From: Polaribacter sp. ALD11
GTDB lineage: Bacteria > Bacteroidota > Bacteroidia > Flavobacteriales > Flavobacteriaceae
Direction of reading: 5' to 3'
NCBI RefSeq assembly: GCF_002831685.1
Contig: NZ_CP025119.1
Coordinates: 2,192,001-2,256,000, forward strand
DNA length: 64,000 nucleotides
Shown: positions 17,477 to 24,822 of the stretch, piece after piece
How the letters are laid out: the number at the start of each line of letters is the position of its first letter
Numbering within the stretch: the first letter of the stretch is position 1
Position numbers and translations under genes: made by a program
The notes under the pieces: model-generated
What the model was told of the DNA's origin: nothing
Database searches by the model: none
The model's input: the letters and a program-made list of their open reading frames with translations, nothing else

Positions 17477-18240
17477 CTTTTTCTATTTGTATCTTTCATG
17501 TATTTAGAATCATTTTCTAAATTATTATAAAGAAGATTAAATGTTTTATTCTTTACATTTTCTAAGTCTTGCTGTAAACACATTCCTTTCGTTTCTATAA
17601 AATTATATTGTTGCACTCTTAGTATACCTGGTCTGCCTTTAAAAAAATCCCAAGAAAAAAAACGTTTGCAGTCATAATAAATTTGTGGTACAATTGGTAT
17701 TTCAAACTCTATAGCCAAACTAAATGCTCCCTTCTTAAATGGTGCTAAAATCACATCTTCAGTTGGCACTAACCCTTCAGGAAAAATGGCCATACTTACA
17801 CCATTTTGTAACCTTTCTTTTGCCATTTTAAAAACACGTTTTCTACTTTCTAAACTGCTTCTATCTACCATAATAACAGTTCTTTTATATATTAACCCAA
17901 ATATAGGAATTTTAGCAAGTTCTTTTTTCCCTACAAATACAATCGGGTTTTTGCTGATAGCAATCAATAAAAAAGGGTCTAAAAGTGATGCATGATTAGG
18001 ACAAAACATATAGCTTTTATCTAATTCAATTTTTTCTTCAGAATTAAAATCTATTCGAAAACCCATTCCATAAATCAATATTTTAGAAAATAATCTTGCG
18101 AACTTCCAAAATATGTGATAATGCTTTTCTTTAATTGAAAAAATCAATAAAAAAGGAAAAAGTAACAAGAGAGAACTAAACATTAAAATGTAAAACCAAA
18201 CTCGCCAAATTAGTACTAAAGGAATTTTTAAAAATCTCAT
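17473..18240 (-). CDS. 1-acyl-sn-glycerol-3-phosphate acyltransferase-like (PlsC family)
   Basis: A 255-residue membrane-associated acyltransferase. I start it at the ATG at 18240 (MRFLKIPLVLIWRVW); a TTG three codons earlier is possible but lies within the promoter. An N-terminal helix (about residues 10-35) anchors it. The catalytic HX4D is in NHASLLD, and FPEG follows about 70 residues later. It would transfer an acyl chain to a lysophospholipid or a related acceptor. It is coupled to the PAQR gene. A second, only distantly similar PlsC-type gene is at 62.6-63.3 kb, so the two probably have different acceptors. Confidence 0.85.
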   Translation of the reverse strand: MRFLKIPLVLIWRVWFYILMFSSLLLLFPFLLIFSIKEKHYHIFWKFARLFSKILIYGMGFRIDFNSEEKIELDKSYMFCPNHASLLDPFLLIAISKNPIVFVGKKELAKIPIFGLIYKRTVIMVDRSSLESRKRVFKMAKERLQNGVSMAIFPEGLVPTEDVILAPFKKGAFSLAIEFEIPIVPQIYYDCKRFFSWDFFKGRPGILRVQQYNFIETKGMCLQQDLENVKNKTFNLLYNNLENDSKYMKDTNRKR

Positions 18241-18246
18241 AAAGAC

Positions 18247-18254
18247 CAAAAATA
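18247..18254 (-). promoter_or_regulatory. -7 box (TATTTTTG) 6 nt before the acyltransferase ATG
   Basis: The minus strand reads TATTTTTG, then GTCTTT, then ATG. With transcription normally starting a few bases after this element, the mRNA would have almost no leader. Confidence 0.45.
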
Positions 18255-18336
18255 CTAATTTATTTTTGTTTATTGATTTTCATAATCAAAACCTTATTTT
18301 TGTATTTGGATAAGATTTATATCTCACACTCTATTG

Positions 18337-18344
18337 TATTTTTG
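18337..18344 (+). promoter_or_regulatory. -7 box (TATTTTTG) upstream of trpS
   Basis: A perfect TAnnTTTG element, 53 nt before the trpS ATG. A TTTG lies 27-28 nt upstream, further than usual, so the -33 element is doubtful. Confidence 0.4.
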
Positions 18345-18397
18345 TGATTTATAGAACTTCATTATCACGTTTATAAAAGCAGTAAAAACAAAAATTA

Positions 18398-19366
18398 ATG
18401 TCAAGAATTTTAACAGGCGTACAAAGTACAGGAACACCACATTTAGGTAATTTATTAGGAGCTATTTTACCAGCAATAGAAATGGCTAACAAGCCAGAAA
18501 ACGAATCTTTTATATTTATTGCAGACATGCATTCTTTAACACAGATTAAAGATGGTAATTTATTAAGAGAAAACACATATAGTGTTGCTGCTACTTGGCT
18601 TGCTTGTGGTTTAGATATTAATAGAACTGTTTTTTACAGACAGAGTGATATCCCTCAGACAGCAGAATTAACTTGGTATTTAAGTTGCTTTTTTCCGTAC
18701 CAAAGATTAACATTAGCACATGGTTTTAAAGACAAATCAGATAGATTAGGAGATGTAAATACGGGTTTATTTACCTATCCAATGTTAATGGCAGCAGATA
18801 TTTTATTATATGATGCAGAAATTGTTCCTGTAGGAAAAGATCAATTACAGCATTTAGAAATGACACGTGATGTTGCCAATAGATTTAACAATATTGTTGG
18901 CGAAACGCTGGTGGCACCAGAAGCTAAAATACAAAAAGGTACAAAGTTAGTTCCAGGAACCGATGGTGAAAAAATGAGTAAATCTAGAGAAAACACCATC
19001 AATATTTTTCTTACTGATAAAAAATTGCGCAAACAAATTATGGGAATTAAAACCGATAGTTTGGCTTTAGAAGACCCAAAAAACCCAGATACTGATAATA
19101 TTTTTGCATTGTATAATTTATTAGCTTCAGAAGCTCAAATTAAAGAAATGAGAGCAAACTATGAAGGAGGTAATTATGGTTACGGACATGCAAAACAAGC
19201 GCTATACGAGCTTATTCTAGAAAAGTTTGCAACTGTTAGGGAGCGCTACCATCATTTTATGGAAAACAAACATGAAATTGACGAAGCGCTTAGTATTGGT
19301 GCTAAAAAGGCAAGAGTTACTGCAGATTCTGTATTAAAAAGAGTTCGAAAAAAAATAGGGTATTAA
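18398..19366 (+). CDS. trpS: tryptophan--tRNA ligase
   Basis: A 322-residue class Ic aminoacyl-tRNA synthetase charging tRNA-Trp. The HIGH-type motif is TPHLGN (His15), and the KMSKS loop is at residues 192-196 (GEKMSKSRENT). The tryptophan-pocket region around DMHSLTQ and the GKDQLQHLEMTRDVANRFN segment are typical. The length is normal for bacterial TrpRS. It has its own promoter region and a strong hairpin terminator downstream, so it is probably monocistronic. I see no T-box or leader peptide. Confidence 0.96.
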   Translation: MSRILTGVQSTGTPHLGNLLGAILPAIEMANKPENESFIFIADMHSLTQIKDGNLLRENTYSVAATWLACGLDINRTVFYRQSDIPQTAELTWYLSCFFPYQRLTLAHGFKDKSDRLGDVNTGLFTYPMLMAADILLYDAEIVPVGKDQLQHLEMTRDVANRFNNIVGETLVAPEAKIQKGTKLVPGTDGEKMSKSRENTINIFLTDKKLRKQIMGIKTDSLALEDPKNPDTDNIFALYNLLASEAQIKEMRANYEGGNYGYGHAKQALYELILEKFATVRERYHHFMENKHEIDEALSIGAKKARVTADSVLKRVRKKIGY

Positions 19367-19491
19367 CTATTGAAGCATAGCATTACTGCAATTAAGAATA
19401 CTATAAATTCATTTTTATGCTAAAATTTTGTTATGGCTGATCACCAAATTCAGTATTAAAGTTTTTAGTAACAAATGCATTAAAAAACAAG

Positions 19492-19523
19492 AGCGCCTAA
19501 AATGATATCTTTTAGGCGCTTTA
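19492..19523. terminator. bidirectional intrinsic terminator between trpS and the DUF4837 gene
   Basis: An 11-bp perfect stem (AGCGCCTAAAA, loop TGATATC, TTTTAGGCGCT) with short A/T tracts on both sides, placed between convergent genes. Confidence 0.8.
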
Positions 19524-19546
19524 AATTATAGAATTAAAAGGTGTAT

Positions 19547-20530
19547 TTACTTAATCTTCATCGATTTTGCAATAGCCTCTAACTCAAACAAAAAAGCTCT
19601 TTTATTTACTGAAGGTGCATAGGTAAAACCTTCAAAAACTACAATTCTATTATTCTTTTTATCAACAACAGAATAATTTACAAATGGGCCTGCCATAAAA
19701 TCGTTTTTCACCTCCCATTTCCCTCTTGTTTCATAGGTTTTTTTGCCATCTAAAATCATTTCAGAAGTAAAAGGTGTATACGCTTCCTCTGTAATCATGT
19801 GCATGGTTTCTGGGTCTGTACCAGGAATGTATTTTTCTCCAATACTATTTCTAACAGCTACAATGTTTTCAGAAACGCTAGCTTCATCTTCTAAAGGAAC
19901 CGAATATACTAAGATGTTATTACTCCCTGTTTTTGCAATTCCGCTTGTTAAATGTTGTCTTAACCATAAAAAATCTCCAGTATCATCTACTGTCTTAAAA
20001 TTTTCTGGCGCAGTAAAAGAAATCCCTAAGTTTTGAAGCGTTTTAAATTGAGACTCATCTAACTTCTTTTCTTTAAAAATATTCTGAGTCATTAGAACAT
20101 CTGAAGAAATATAAGCAGCTATAATTTCTTTTTTATGTTTGTTAAATGTTTTTATAATACTTGCGTCATCTGTACCATAGACATAAATAATAGTTTGTGG
20201 TTGTGCATACACATTTTTCTTAATATAAAAATCCTCTTTCTTTCCTTCACCAATAATTAAAATGTTTCTAGAAACTTTCATCATACTTCCAAAACCATTT
20301 GGCGCAATTTGTGAAACGGACAATATTGGTTCTGGTTGAGGCAAACCTACCATAATCTCTCCAAAAGAATTTCTAATTGATGTTCCTAAATCCCCATTCC
20401 AGTGACTCGCTTTAGTAACAACCATTACTTTATTAATTTTTCCTAAAGAATTTCTTAGCACAAATTTATCTGTTCCTACACAAGAAGTTAGTAAAGTTGC
20501 TACAATACATATTGAAAATATTTTTTTCAT
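19547..20530 (-). CDS. DUF4837 family lipoprotein
   Basis: A 327-residue protein with lipoprotein signal LLTSC (Cys17). The rest matches my memory of DUF4837, a Bacteroidota family of unknown function: a Rossmann-like first half with INKVMVVTKASHWNGDLG and SRNILIIGEGKK, and a second half with FLWLRQHLTSG and NDFMAGPFVNYSV. It would be exported and lipid-anchored in the periplasm or outer membrane. It starts 2 nt after the MltD-like gene, which suggests a link with cell-wall turnover, but no enzymatic motif is evident. Confidence 0.75.
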   Translation of the reverse strand: MKKIFSICIVATLLTSCVGTDKFVLRNSLGKINKVMVVTKASHWNGDLGTSIRNSFGEIMVGLPQPEPILSVSQIAPNGFGSMMKVSRNILIIGEGKKEDFYIKKNVYAQPQTIIYVYGTDDASIIKTFNKHKKEIIAAYISSDVLMTQNIFKEKKLDESQFKTLQNLGISFTAPENFKTVDDTGDFLWLRQHLTSGIAKTGSNNILVYSVPLEDEASVSENIVAVRNSIGEKYIPGTDPETMHMITEEAYTPFTSEMILDGKKTYETRGKWEVKNDFMAGPFVNYSVVDKKNNRIVVFEGFTYAPSVNKRAFLFELEAIAKSMKIK

Positions 20531-20532
20531 AA

Positions 20533-22017
20533 TTAGCTTTTATAGATTTTAAGTTTGGTTCCGGGTTTTATGCTTTTACCACTCCAAATATTGTTCCACT
20601 TTTTAATTTCATCAATAGAAACATTTTTAAACTTTCTAGATATCGTCCAAAGAGAATCTCCTTTTCTTACTGTATAGGTTTCAAAAGCTCCTTTTTTAGA
20701 AAATTTTTCTTTCTTTTTTGTTGATGAAACTTTTACAGAAGATTTTAAAATTGCTATTTTTTTAGGATAAATACTTAAACGTTGTCCAATTTTTAATCGA
20801 CTCGTCTTCATTCGGTTCCAACGTTTTATTTCACTAACTCGTACTCCGAACTTATTAGCAATTTTCCCTAAGAAATCTCCACTTCTTACTTTGTAACGAA
20901 TACGTTTATCCATTTCAAAATACTTTGGCAAAGGTTTTTCTCTTTTAGAGGCATCTGCTTCTGCTAATGTATAAATAGCATCTTCACTTTCAATAAAGTT
21001 AAAAGAATTTTTTCTTGGTAATGTAATTACATAATTTTTTCCTTCAACAAAAGGAATAATATCTAACTTGTAAGACGGGTTTAAAAACTGAATTAACTCT
21101 GAACTTATTCCTGTAGTTTCTGAAACATGATCGAAACTTATTGTCTTCTTTACATGAATAGTATCGGTTTCAAAATGACGAATTTGTGGTGCGTCTGCAA
21201 TTAAATCATGTTCTTTTTGATATTCAAACAAATACATCGTTGCATAGAATGCAGGTACATAACTTGCTGTTTCTTGTGGTAAAAACGGACGAATATTCCA
21301 ATAATTTCTGTAACCTCCAGAACGTTTTATTGCTTTTGCAACGTTACCAGGCCCCGAATTGTAGGCTGCTAAAGCCAAATCCCAGTCACCAAAAATATTA
21401 TATAAGTCAGATAAATATTTACACGCAGCAATTGTTGCTTTTACAGGATCTTGTCGTTCATCTACATAAGAACTTACTTTTAAATTATATTGTACACCAG
21501 TTGGGTACATAAATTGCCACAAACCTGTTGCGCCAACTCTAGATTTTGCTGTAGGATCTAAAGCAGATTCTACTATTGCTAAATACTTCATTTCTAAAGG
21601 AATATCATATTGATCTAGATACTTCTCGAACATTGGAAAATAATATTCTGCCTTCGCCATTAAAGCAGGGTAATATCTTTTTCTATACTTTAAATAAGAT
21701 TTAATTACCTTTTCTAATGCAGGGTTGTATGCTATATGAAAAGGCGTTTTTGCATTTACTTTTTGCAATCTTTCTTTTAAAAGTTCTGTTGACAATGTTA
21801 CGTTAGAAACATCTTTTGTTTCTGCGTCTTTTATAATGTAAGTTGATGTTTCATATAATGGAGACTTGTATTTTGTATCCATCAATAAACTATCTATCAA
21901 TACAATATCATAGTCAGAGAACAAGTCTGCTTGTGTAATTTTCTTAGGAATGGCGTCTTTTGGAGTTTGTGCAAAAAGACTTGTAGTAAAAAGTAATAAT
22001 AGGAGGAATTTTTTCAT
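20533..22017 (-). CDS. mltD: membrane-bound lytic murein transglycosylase D-like, with two LysM domains
   Basis: A 494-residue exported protein (signal peptide 1-16, ending LFAQ). The SLT domain (about residues 130-270) has the catalytic Glu150 in the IVESALDPTAKSRVGATGLW context, followed by AAYNSGPGNVAKAIKRSGG and the aromatic NYWNIRPFLPQET region. Two LysM modules close the protein (about 372-417 and 446-492; 'KVRSGDFLGKIANKFGV' and 'TVRKGDSLWTISRKFKN'). It cleaves the glycan strands of peptidoglycan with 1,6-anhydro product formation. There is no lipobox in the signal region, unlike E. coli MltD. It is the first gene of a pair with the DUF4837 lipoprotein. Confidence 0.92.
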   Translation of the reverse strand: MKKFLLLLLFTTSLFAQTPKDAIPKKITQADLFSDYDIVLIDSLLMDTKYKSPLYETSTYIIKDAETKDVSNVTLSTELLKERLQKVNAKTPFHIAYNPALEKVIKSYLKYRKRYYPALMAKAEYYFPMFEKYLDQYDIPLEMKYLAIVESALDPTAKSRVGATGLWQFMYPTGVQYNLKVSSYVDERQDPVKATIAACKYLSDLYNIFGDWDLALAAYNSGPGNVAKAIKRSGGYRNYWNIRPFLPQETASYVPAFYATMYLFEYQKEHDLIADAPQIRHFETDTIHVKKTISFDHVSETTGISSELIQFLNPSYKLDIIPFVEGKNYVITLPRKNSFNFIESEDAIYTLAEADASKREKPLPKYFEMDKRIRYKVRSGDFLGKIANKFGVRVSEIKRWNRMKTSRLKIGQRLSIYPKKIAILKSSVKVSSTKKKEKFSKKGAFETYTVRKGDSLWTISRKFKNVSIDEIKKWNNIWSGKSIKPGTKLKIYKS

Positions 22018-22084
22018 AAAAACAGTTGTCTAATCGAGCGATATCGAGATATAATAAAACCTATCTAGCACTCATTTATATTTT

Positions 22085-22123
22085 CTATCACATAGAAACG
22101 CAAGCTATATTTTTATGTGATAG
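22085..22123. repeat. 10-bp inverted repeat CTATCACATA with 19-nt spacer
   Basis: CTATCACATA at 22085-22094 faces TATGTGATAG at 22114-22123, between xth and mltD. No T-tract follows on the minus strand that both genes use, so it is a poor terminator; an operator or processing hairpin is possible. Confidence 0.4.
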
Positions 22124-22135
22124 CTTTTATTTATT

Positions 22136-22897
22136 TTAAATATCTAATTCTAAAGCAATTGGGCAGTGATCTGAATGTTTTGCTTCCGGCAAAATATAAG
22201 CTCTAGAAATTGCGTCTTTTAAAGGTTCTGAAACCATTGCATAATCTAAACGCCATCCCTTATTATTCGCTCTTGCATTGGCTCTATAACTCCACCAAGA
22301 ATATTCTTGTTTGTCTTGGTTTAAATAACGAAAACTATCTATAAAACCATTGTTAATAAAATCGCCAATCCAGGTTCTTTCTTCTGGCAAAAAACCAGAA
22401 ACACCTTTCATTTTCGGGTTGTGAATATCTATTGCTTCATGACAAATATTATAATCTCCACAGATAACTAAATTCGGAATTTCTTGTTTCAAATTATTGA
22501 TGTATTCTTGAAATTCATCCATAAAATTAAACTTAAAACTAAGTCTGTCTGAATTTGTTCCCGAAGGTAAATACAAACTCATCACAGAAACATTGTCAAA
22601 ATCTACACGAAGATTTCGCCCTTCAAAATCCATGGTTTCAATTCCAGTTCCATACTCAATATGATTTGGTTTTTCCTTACAAAGAACAGCTACAGAAGAA
22701 TAGCCTTTTTTTTGTGCAGAAAACCAATAATTATATTTATACCCAGCATTTTCAAACTCAGATAAATCTAATTGTTCTTTATGTGCCTTCGTTTCTTGAA
22801 TACAAATTACATCTGGTTTTGCCGCCTCTAACCATTCTATAAAACCTTTTTTTAAGGCAGCTCTTATTCCGTTTACGTTGTAGGATATTATTTTCAT
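22136..22897 (-). CDS. xth: exodeoxyribonuclease III (AP endonuclease)
   Basis: A 253-residue Mg-dependent nuclease of the ExoIII/APE1 family. I start it at the ATG at 22897 (MKIISYNVNGIRAA), the family's usual beginning; a 30-codon upstream extension would run into the neighbouring small gene and has no family similarity. Catalytic residues are visible: Glu35 in CIQETK, the CGDYNICHE region, WWSYRANARANNKGWRLDY and the terminal SDHCPI. It repairs abasic sites and 3'-blocked ends. It appears to be at the end of a run of minus-strand genes from scoA. Confidence 0.95.
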   Translation of the reverse strand: MKIISYNVNGIRAALKKGFIEWLEAAKPDVICIQETKAHKEQLDLSEFENAGYKYNYWFSAQKKGYSSVAVLCKEKPNHIEYGTGIETMDFEGRNLRVDFDNVSVMSLYLPSGTNSDRLSFKFNFMDEFQEYINNLKQEIPNLVICGDYNICHEAIDIHNPKMKGVSGFLPEERTWIGDFINNGFIDSFRYLNQDKQEYSWWSYRANARANNKGWRLDYAMVSEPLKDAISRAYILPEAKHSDHCPIALELDI

Positions 22898-22950
22898 AAA
22901 AATCTTTTCTTCATTTCTTTCCTTAAGAAAAGGAAATAATCTCAATGTTA

Positions 22951-23178
22951 TTAATCTATAAGTATTGGTTGCTTTAAAAACAGCCAATTAATTTGTTTTA
23001 TTTTTCCTTTTTCAGTTTGGATTATCTTTTTTCTTGGTGATAAAATAAAGGCTAAAACAGCACAAATTCCTGCTTTCATTATAAAATTATCCGTTTTAAA
23101 AAGTTGATCAAAAATCAACATAAAAACAACTATTAATATTGGATAGATGAGCCAATACACCTTTTTAAATAACTTCAT
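22951..23178 (-). CDS. small two-helix membrane protein, paralogue of the next gene upstream
   Basis: 75 residues with two hydrophobic helices (about 8-25 and 33-47), then LSPRKK and a basic tail ending WLFLKQPILID. It aligns end to end with the 73-residue protein encoded immediately upstream (shared LAFxLSPR, a basic linker and WLFxK). No known family is recognised. Both lie between scoB and xth with 1-2-nt gaps, so they are read with the CoA-transferase genes. The role is unknown; the LSPR turn directly after the helix looks like a conserved cytoplasmic membrane-interface motif. Confidence 0.6.
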   Translation of the reverse strand: MKLFKKVYWLIYPILIVVFMLIFDQLFKTDNFIMKAGICAVLAFILSPRKKIIQTEKGKIKQINWLFLKQPILID

Positions 23179-23179
23179 A

Positions 23180-23401
23180 TTACTTCAGTATTTTTTTATA
23201 AAATAGCCACCTAAATTGGGTCTCTGTTTCGTTTTGTTTTTTAACCTTTTTTAATCTTGGTGATAAAACAAAAGCCAAACCAATGTTTATTATTATGGTG
23301 TAGAGATTGGGTTCATACTCTAGAACCTTATAAGTAATTAACCCAAAAAAGATGATTAAAACTGGAAATAAAAGAGGAACAAATGGTGTAATTTTTTTCA
23401 A
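23180..23401 (-). CDS. small two-helix membrane protein, tandem paralogue
   Basis: 73 residues: a short N-terminus MKKITPF, helix about 8-25, helix about 33-47, then LSPRLKK, a charged linker and RWLFYKKILK. The hydrophobic-LSPR-WLF pattern matches the neighbouring 75-residue protein, so the pair arose by tandem duplication. It starts 1 nt after the scoB stop. I know of no assigned function. Two adjacent diverged copies argue that both are translated and that neither is a random frame. Confidence 0.6.
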   Translation of the reverse strand: MKKITPFVPLLFPVLIIFFGLITYKVLEYEPNLYTIIINIGLAFVLSPRLKKVKKQNETETQFRWLFYKKILK

Positions 23402-23402
23402 T

Positions 23403-24059
23403 CTAGATATTCATTTCAGGGATCTCTCCATTTACAACTAAGGTTCCTTCCGTTGCTTGCTGAATTTCTTCAACAGAAACCCCAGGAGCTCTTTCTAATA
23501 AATGAAAAGCATTGTCTTTAACTTCTAAAACAGCTAAGTTTGTAACTACTTTTGTTACACAACCAACACCTGTTAATGGCAAAGAACATTTTTTTAATAT
23601 TTTAGATTCACCTCGTTTATTAGAGTGCATCATTGCCACAATAATATTTTCTGCAGAGGCAACTAAATCCATTGCGCCTCCCATTCCTTTTACCATTTTT
23701 CCGGGAATTTTCCAATTGGCAATATCTCCATTTTCAGAAACTTCCATTGCACCAAGAATGGTTAAATCTACATGTTTTCCTCTAATCATAGCAAAACTCA
23801 TAGAAGAATCAAAAAAACTTGCACCTGGCATGGTTGTAATGGTTTGCTTTCCTGCATTTATAATATCTGCATCTTCTTCTCCATCAAAAGGAAAAGGTCC
23901 CATTCCTAAAACACCATTTTCAGACTGAAATTCAACTTCAATATCATCTCTTACATAGTTGGCAACCAAAGTAGGAATTCCAATTCCTAAGTTTACGTAA
24001 AATCCATCTTGAACTTCTTGTGCAATTCGTTTTGCGATTCCTGTTTTATCTAAAGCCAT
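23403..24059 (-). CDS. scoB: 3-oxoacid CoA-transferase subunit B
   Basis: 218 residues, the normal size for the B subunit. The catalytic glutamate that forms the CoA thioester is Glu47 in FQSENGVLGMGP; NLGIGIPTLVANY and ILGAMEVSENGDIANWKIPG are also diagnostic. With subunit A it transfers CoA between succinyl-CoA and acetoacetate (or a related 3-oxoacid), feeding ketone bodies or branched-chain products into acetyl-CoA. The two subunit genes are separated by 2 nt. Substrate specificity within the family cannot be settled from sequence. Confidence 0.93.
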   Translation of the reverse strand: MALDKTGIAKRIAQEVQDGFYVNLGIGIPTLVANYVRDDIEVEFQSENGVLGMGPFPFDGEEDADIINAGKQTITTMPGASFFDSSMSFAMIRGKHVDLTILGAMEVSENGDIANWKIPGKMVKGMGGAMDLVASAENIIVAMMHSNKRGESKILKKCSLPLTGVGCVTKVVTNLAVLEVKDNAFHLLERAPGVSVEEIQQATEGTLVVNGEIPEMNI

Positions 24060-24061
24060 AA

Positions 24062-24763
24062 TTAATCTCTTTGTCTTACTGTTCGTTGTTCAATTCTCTT
24101 TTCATAAGCTGTTCCTTGAAAAATTCTTTGTACAAATATTCCTGGAATGTGAACGTTGTTAGGATCTAACTCACCTACTTCTACCATTTCTTCTACCTCT
24201 GCAACTGTAATTGTTGCTGCACCACACATATTCGGATTGAAGTTTCTTGAGGTTCCTTTAAAAACTAGATTTCCTGCTGCATCACCTTTCCAAGCTTTTA
24301 CAAAAGCAAAATCTGCTTTAAATGCTGGCTCTAAAACATACATTTTACCGTCAAATTCTCTTGTTTCTTTTCCTTCAGCAACTTCTGTTCCATAGCCTGC
24401 AGGTGTGTAAAACGCAGGAAAACCGGCTTGTGCAGCTCTACATTTTTCTGCTAAAGTTCCTTGTGGTGTTAGTTCGACTTCTAATTCTCCAGACAACATT
24501 TGTCTTTCAAACTCATCGTTTTCGCCAACATAAGAAGAAATCATTTTTTTGATTTGCTTATTTTGAAGTAACAATCCCAATCCGAAATCATCTACACCAG
24601 CATTATTAGAAATACAAGTAACATCTCTAACGTCTAATTTAACTAATTCTGAAATTGCATTTTCCGGAATTCCGCACAAACCAAAACCACCTAACATAAA
24701 AGTCATTCCACTTTCTACACCTTCTAAAGCTTCTTGTACGTTATTTACTTTTTTATTAATCAT
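24062..24763 (-). CDS. scoA: 3-oxoacid CoA-transferase subunit A
   Basis: 233 residues with the glycine-rich [19 protein letters not shown] motif near the start and [16 protein letters not shown], which are typical of subunit [29 protein letters not shown] supports the family. It partners with ScoB, encoded directly downstream. It is the first gene of a probable operon scoA-scoB-two small membrane genes-xth. No consensus promoter is obvious in the 59 nt between it and the PBP1A gene upstream. Confidence 0.93.
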   Translation of the reverse strand: MINKKVNNVQEALEGVESGMTFMLGGFGLCGIPENAISELVKLDVRDVTCISNNAGVDDFGLGLLLQNKQIKKMISSYVGENDEFERQMLSGELEVELTPQGTLAEKCRAAQAGFPAFYTPAGYGTEVAEGKETREFDGKMYVLEPAFKADFAFVKAWKGDAAGNLVFKGTSRNFNPNMCGAATITVAEVEEMVEVGELDPNNVHIPGIFVQRIFQGTAYEKRIEQRTVRQRD

Positions 24764-24822
24764 ATTAATTAAATTTTATAAGTTTTCTACTCCCTTAAGA
24801 TCATATTTTAATTAAAGAAATT

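Noticed and set aside
17473..18240. Recent duplication of the two PlsC-type acyltransferases
   Set aside because: The proteins share only the family motifs (HX4D, FPEG); they are old, separate members.
22898..22987. 30-codon N-terminal extension of exonuclease III
   Set aside because: No family similarity and it overlaps the small membrane gene; the family start is MKIISYNVNG at 22897.
23512..23928. 138-aa plus-strand frame opposite scoB
   Set aside because: Shadow of a conserved catalytic subunit.
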